NCBI GenBank assembly: GCA_002396205.1
Contig: DGXB01000023.1
Coordinates: 1-17,796 of the forward strand
DNA from: Bacteroidales bacterium UBA4243
GTDB taxonomy: Bacteria > Bacteroidota > Bacteroidia > Bacteroidales > F082
Direction: 5' to 3'
DNA: 17,796 nt
How positions within the stretch are numbered: the stretch's first letter is position 1; the number at the start of each line of letters is the position of its first letter. A model generated the notes under the pieces. That model had not been told where the DNA came from, ran no database searches, and saw only the letters and a list, made by a program, of their open reading frames with translations. The translations under genes were made by a program, and so were the position numbers. Below are positions 15,019 to 17,796 of the stretch, piece after piece.

Positions 15019-15735
15019 TTACACATTGACAATGACTTCAAACTGTTCAGCGAGTTCGTAGATTTGCCCGGCCTCGTCGACGGTGATGGTTTGGAACATC
15101 AGTTCAGGGATTTCCGTGTTGATGTCGTCCGATGCAGTAAACACTTCATACACACCAGGTTGCAGCTTCTGGAAGTAGAAATAGCCATCCACCCCCACGC
15201 GAACGTCATCGAAATGGTACTCCTCGCCCACCCTGCGGATGTAGACGCGATGCTCGTAGGCCCAGCCTTCGCCACGATAGCTTCCGTTGTGGTAAAAAGC
15301 GGCATGAACGCGGCCTTTCACGATGGAAGTGCCATAAGCCTTGCCGTCGTGGATATAGATGGTAGGCACCTGGCACACCACGCCGCCATTCAGGCTGACC
15401 GTCTCGCTCACCGCCACCTTCTCGCCCGAAGGCAACGTGGAATAGGAAAACACAGTGTAGTCGCCAGGACGCAGATAGTCAAACTGATACATTCCTTCGG
15501 CATTGGTCTCCACATCATTTCCAAAATAGGGATCATCGCCATAAACGATGAACACATCGGTCTTGGCCGCAACCAAAGTGTCGGTTGTCAAGGTATAGTT
15601 GTCGTCGGGATGGTGAACGAGTTTCACGAAACCTTGTATGGTGCCAGTGCCGCCCTCGCCCGGACCTTTGTTGCACGAAGGCAACAGAAGCATTGCCACC
15701 ATAAGGGCGAAAAATAACTTGATGATTCTGTTCAT
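15019..15735 (-). CDS. Lipoprotein with two prealbumin-like (SpaA/CNA-B-like) repeats
   Basis: 238 aa from ATG 15735. The N-terminus carries a lipoprotein signal with lipobox LLPSC (Cys21) followed by a Gly-rich linker (NKGPGEGGTG). Two similar beta domains follow, each with the motif G-x-Y/F-x-F-x-x-L-x-P-G-x-Y-x-V-F (residues 81-96 and 184-199), the hallmark of transthyretin-like, carboxypeptidase-regulatory and SpaA-type folds. No catalytic motif is seen, so a binding or structural role at the cell surface or periplasm is likely. An upstream ATG (15834) would prefix 33 residues that overlap the promoter and the end of marR and would bury the signal peptide, so it is rejected. The gene has its own promoter, 95 nt beyond marR, and precedes the VTC cluster by 81 nt. 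Confidence 0.85.
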   Translation of the reverse strand: MNRIIKLFFALMVAMLLLPSCNKGPGEGGTGTIQGFVKLVHHPDDNYTLTTDTLVAAKTDVFIVYGDDPYFGNDVETNAEGMYQFDYLRPGDYTVFSYSTLPSGEKVAVSETVSLNGGVVCQVPTIYIHDGKAYGTSIVKGRVHAAFYHNGSYRGEGWAYEHRVYIRRVGEEYHFDDVRVGVDGYFYFQKLQPGVYEVFTASDDINTEIPELMFQTITVDEAGQIYELAEQFEVIVNV

Positions 15736-15757
15736 TTTCGTTGAAATTTTAAAAGTG

Positions 15758-15765
15758 CAAAGATA
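15758..15765 (-). promoter_or_regulatory. -7 element of the lipoprotein gene
   Basis: The minus strand reads TATCTTTG, an exact TAnnTTTG match, 22 nt before the chosen ATG. No TTTG is present at the normal -33 distance; a 17-bp palindrome occupies the region just upstream. That fits a promoter dependent on an activator or controlled by a repressor. Confidence 0.6.
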
Positions 15766-15784
15766 GAAATCTAACGTTTCGCTT

Positions 15785-15801
15785 TTGGAAAAAATTTCCA
15801 A
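15785..15801. promoter_or_regulatory. 17-bp palindrome, candidate operator of the lipoprotein promoter
   Basis: TTGGAAA and TTTCCAA are perfect inverted arms around a 3-nt AAA spacer. The site starts 19 nt upstream of the -7 element, at about -34 to -50 from the predicted start of transcription, a usual place for a regulator. MarR encoded just upstream is one candidate ligand, but this site does not match the palindrome in the marR promoter. Confidence 0.45.
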
Positions 15802-15830
15802 TAATTGTGCCAAATGGCGAAAAATCAGCT

Positions 15831-16289
15831 TCAAAGTGCAAGATTGTCCCCTGTTTTATCGGTGTCGCTGATGTTGGAACAAATCTTTTTCAGGACGGTG
15901 ACGAAGGTCTGCAAGTCCTGTTCACCGATGCCGTCGATGGCTTTTTCCATCGTGTCGATGGCAAGTTGTTTTGTGGAGTCCTTGAGAGCCATGCCCTCGC
16001 CGGTCACCACGATGTTGTTCACACGGCGGTCCTCCTTGGCCACCGAGCGCGTCACCAAGCCCTTTTTCTCTAAGTTGTCGATGAACTGCGTCACCGAATT
16101 CTTGTCTTTCTGGATGATGAACGAGATGGCCTGTTGGGTGAGCGTGCCTTCGTTCCAGAGCGTATCCATCACAAGGTACTGCTCCGCCGTCAGGTTGACA
16201 TTGTTCTTCTTGAAGACCTCCGCCAAATACTTTTTGAGCCTGCAATTCAGGATGTTGACATAGACGCCAACTTGCTTTACGAGTATCAT
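15831..16289 (-). CDS. MarR-family transcriptional regulator
   Basis: 152 aa, the typical MarR length. The winged helix-turn-helix is clear: TLTQQAISFIIQKDKNSVTQFIDNL containing the recognition helix (about residues 49-73), KKGLVTR (75-81) leading into the wing, and the wing motif KEDRRVNNIVVT (85-96). N- and C-terminal helices would form the dimer interface. MarR proteins are dimeric repressors released by small phenolic or similar ligands or by oxidation; two Cys are present (16 and near 138), too little to call redox sensing. Promoter and operator-like sequences lie directly upstream (16317-16358). No efflux pump or enzyme gene is adjacent, so the target may be itself, the lipoprotein gene downstream, or genes elsewhere. 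Confidence 0.93.
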   Translation of the reverse strand: MILVKQVGVYVNILNCRLKKYLAEVFKKNNVNLTAEQYLVMDTLWNEGTLTQQAISFIIQKDKNSVTQFIDNLEKKGLVTRSVAKEDRRVNNIVVTGEGMALKDSTKQLAIDTMEKAIDGIGEQDLQTFVTVLKKICSNISDTDKTGDNLAL

Positions 16290-16316
16290 ATTATCACATT
16301 TTTGGGATTATCCTTG

Positions 16317-16334
16317 TTATTGACATTGCAATAA
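16317..16334. promoter_or_regulatory. Candidate MarR operator over the marR promoter
   Basis: TTATTG (16317-16322) and CAATAA (16329-16334) are perfect inverted arms with a 6-nt spacer. The inner 8 bp ATTGCAAT (16325-16332) also form a palindrome. The site overlaps the -7 element and predicted transcription start of marR, the usual location for autorepression by a MarR dimer. Binding is inferred only from position and symmetry. Confidence 0.5.
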
Positions 16335-16358
16335 TACGAATATTTTTCCTTTTGACAA
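16329..16358 (-). promoter_or_regulatory. marR promoter (-33 and -7)
   Basis: On the minus strand TTG (16358-16356) is followed after 19 nt by TATTATTG (16336-16329), one mismatch from TAnnTTTG. The spacing is close to that usual for Bacteroidota. It leaves a leader of roughly 35 nt before the marR ATG. Confidence 0.55.
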
Positions 16359-16363
16359 CGCTT

Positions 16364-17677
16364 TCACTGGGCTAAATCGTGAAAATAACCCAATATGCCA
16401 TACAAAGGGACATTCTCCATCCAGCCTTGATCGACGTAAGGCAACATGGAACAGCGGAGGCCTTTCATGTGTTTGTCGGCATGGTCGATGGTGACGAAAC
16501 CTTGCAGCGACTTGCTCTTTGTGTTTTCCTCAGCCTTCACTTCTATCGGGATGATGCGCTCATCGGTCTGCATGAGGAAATCCACTTCCTGTGTCGAGTT
16601 GTCCTTGCTGAAATAATAGAGCGGCATGTCGCCAAGAACCTTAAGTTGCTGCAAAACAAAGTTTTCTGAAAACGCGCCCTTAAACTCGACAAACACCGTG
16701 TTGGCGATAAGCATCAGTCGAGCCGGGGCACTCGACAAGGCACCCAGCAAACCCACGTCGAGCAAATAGAGCTTGAAAGCCTCGGTGTCCTCATAAAACG
16801 ACAGCGGCATGGTCGGGTTGAGGCACCGCTTCAGCTTGATGACAAGCCCAGCATCGACGAGCCACTGAATGGCCATCTCGAAATCTTTAGCCCGCGCTCC
16901 CTTCCTAACTGCGCCATAGATGAACTTCTTGTTTTCCTTGGCGAGCTGTCCGGGGATGGAGTTCCACACCAAGCGGATACGTTGCGTCTCATTGCCGGCA
17001 TGTTTGGCAAAATCGCGCTCGTAGGTCTTCAAAATCGACTTTTGTATGCGTCGCACCTTGGGCACATCCTTGTCGGTGATGTAACAAAGCACCGCCTCAG
17101 GCATTCCGCCCACATAAAAATATTGGCGGAGCAAATCCTGGAGCTTTGTCGCCAACGGGCGCAACACTTCCCACTGCCGAGCGTTCAAGGCATCACATAG
17201 CCGTTCCTCACCAACCGCCCACAAAAACTCCTCAAACGAAAGCGGATAAAGTTTCATTATGTCGACCTTCCCGACAGGATACGACTCACCCACCCGTGTG
17301 CTGATACCCAAAAGCGACCCAGCCACAACCACATGCTGATCACTTGCGTTTTCGCAAAAATACTTCAACGCCGTCAACGCACGCGGAGCTTCCTGTATCT
17401 CGTCAATGAAAAGCAGTGTCTTGCCCGCATTGATGCTTTGGTTGGTGTAGGCCTCAATGGCACGTAGAATACGTTCCATGTCGAAATCCTGCACAAAAAG
17501 CGTTTGCATGAATTCATTGTTATCGCAGTTGAGGTAAATCAGGTTTTCAAACTCCCCTTCCCCAAACTCCTTTAAAAGGAAGGTTTTTCCAACCTGTCTC
17601 GCGCCCTCCAATACAAGGGGTTTTCTTCCAACCGAGTTTTTCCACCTCACCAAATCGTTATAAAGATATCGCTTCAT
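16364..17677 (-). CDS. AAA_14/DUF4143 ATPase
   Basis: 437 aa, the full length of this family. The N-terminal AAA_14 domain has Walker A GARQVGKT (25-32), Walker B LLFIDE (88-93), sensor-1 type AGSLLG (119-124) and the hallmark LYPLSFEEFL (143-152). A winged-helix linker follows, and then a C-terminal DUF4143 region with GAFSENFVLQQL (334-345) and a PD-(D/E)xK-like nuclease pattern EVDF...IEVK (D366, E379, K381). The family is abundant and multi-copy in Bacteroidales and archaea; its physiological role is not settled. It is a lone gene with its own promoter, and an 18-bp direct repeat lies upstream. No terminator hairpin was seen between its stop and the marR promoter, so read-through into marR is possible. 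Confidence 0.93.
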   Translation of the reverse strand: MKRYLYNDLVRWKNSVGRKPLVLEGARQVGKTFLLKEFGEGEFENLIYLNCDNNEFMQTLFVQDFDMERILRAIEAYTNQSINAGKTLLFIDEIQEAPRALTALKYFCENASDQHVVVAGSLLGISTRVGESYPVGKVDIMKLYPLSFEEFLWAVGEERLCDALNARQWEVLRPLATKLQDLLRQYFYVGGMPEAVLCYITDKDVPKVRRIQKSILKTYERDFAKHAGNETQRIRLVWNSIPGQLAKENKKFIYGAVRKGARAKDFEMAIQWLVDAGLVIKLKRCLNPTMPLSFYEDTEAFKLYLLDVGLLGALSSAPARLMLIANTVFVEFKGAFSENFVLQQLKVLGDMPLYYFSKDNSTQEVDFLMQTDERIIPIEVKAEENTKSKSLQGFVTIDHADKHMKGLRCSMLPYVDQGWMENVPLYGILGYFHDLAQ

Positions 17678-17702
17678 AGTCTAGTAATTTAAAATTTTGC
17701 TG

Positions 17703-17731
17703 CAAAAATACTAATTTTTAGATTTATACAA
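17703..17731 (-). promoter_or_regulatory. Promoter of the AAA_14/DUF4143 gene
   Basis: The minus strand reads TTG (17731-17729), an 18-nt spacer, then TATTTTTG (17710-17703), an exact TAnnTTTG match 25 nt before the ATG. This is among the better promoters in the window. Confidence 0.65.
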
Positions 17732-17745
17732 CATATTACGAACAT

Positions 17746-17796
17746 TTTTCTTGGGGAATATTCAGCAAACTGCCACACTTTTCTTGGGGAATATTC
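17746..17796. repeat. 18-bp direct repeat with 33-bp period at the window edge
   Basis: TTTTCTTGGGGAATATTC occurs identically at 17746-17763 and 17779-17796, separated by 15 unrelated bases. Each copy carries the 8-bp palindrome GAATATTC. The second copy ends on the last base of the window, so the array may go on. It lies just upstream of the promoter of the AAA_14/DUF4143 gene. Confidence 0.8.

Noticed and set aside
15785..15801. Terminator of marR
   Set aside because: The palindrome is only 7 bp per arm, AT-rich with a 3-nt loop, and lacks a following T-run on the minus strand; its place upstream of a -7 element suits an operator better.
15736..15834. N-terminal extension of the lipoprotein from ATG 15834
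   Set aside because: It would overlap the marR stop and bury a perfect lipoprotein signal peptide and promoter.
17746..17796. CRISPR array
   Set aside because: Two 18-bp copies with a 15-bp gap are too short for CRISPR repeats and spacers, and no cas gene is present.

Overview
The window looks like a chromosomal segment of an uncultured or gut-type member of the order Bacteroidales (phylum Bacteroidota). The grounds are: promoters of the Bacteroidota form (TAnnTTTG at -7, sometimes TTG about 19 nt upstream), AT-rich leaders without clear Shine-Dalgarno sequences, lipoprotein signals ending in LLPSC, and families typical of the group (DUF2490, DUF4956, VTC-domain protein, AAA_14/DUF4143 ATPase). 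No tRNA, rRNA, insertion sequence or CRISPR array was seen. Genus cannot be assigned by eye.

Layout. Positions 2-487 (+) hold the 3' end of a MoxR-type AAA ATPase gene, facing a three-gene minus-strand operon, rsfS - ftsH - LUD protein (3667 down to 557), with a shared bidirectional terminator between them. A divergent promoter region (about 3668-3747) separates rsfS from a plus-strand kdsC-like phosphatase gene, which may be leaderless. A short palindromic repeat fills the gap to the next convergent block: a lipoprotein alpha-2-macroglobulin followed by pbpC (penicillin-binding protein 1C), the well-known envelope pair.

Upstream of that (12282-14937, minus) is a tight four-gene cluster: a small secreted YD-like protein, a VTC-type polyphosphate polymerase domain protein, a DUF4956 membrane protein and a DUF2490 outer-membrane protein. 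It uses two GTG starts, has 1-nt overlaps or 6-nt gaps, and ends in a terminator. Three arrays of 7-bp repeats lie in its leader and at the VTC/DUF4956 junction. This cluster is the best candidate for an under-described system: a VTC catalytic domain paired with a multi-span membrane partner and an outer-membrane barrel, with no CotH gene beside it. Further upstream are a lipoprotein with two prealbumin-like repeats, a MarR regulator with a candidate autoregulatory operator, and an AAA_14/DUF4143 ATPase preceded by an 18-bp direct repeat that runs into the window edge.

Together the genes concern protein quality control and ribosome hibernation (ftsH, rsfS), LPS core sugar synthesis (kdsC), periplasmic defence and peptidoglycan repair (A2M/pbpC), and an envelope polyphosphate-related module. 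The most striking structural signal not explained by gene content is a perfect 17-bp inverted repeat that begins at the pbpC start codon and would place it in a strong mRNA hairpin.
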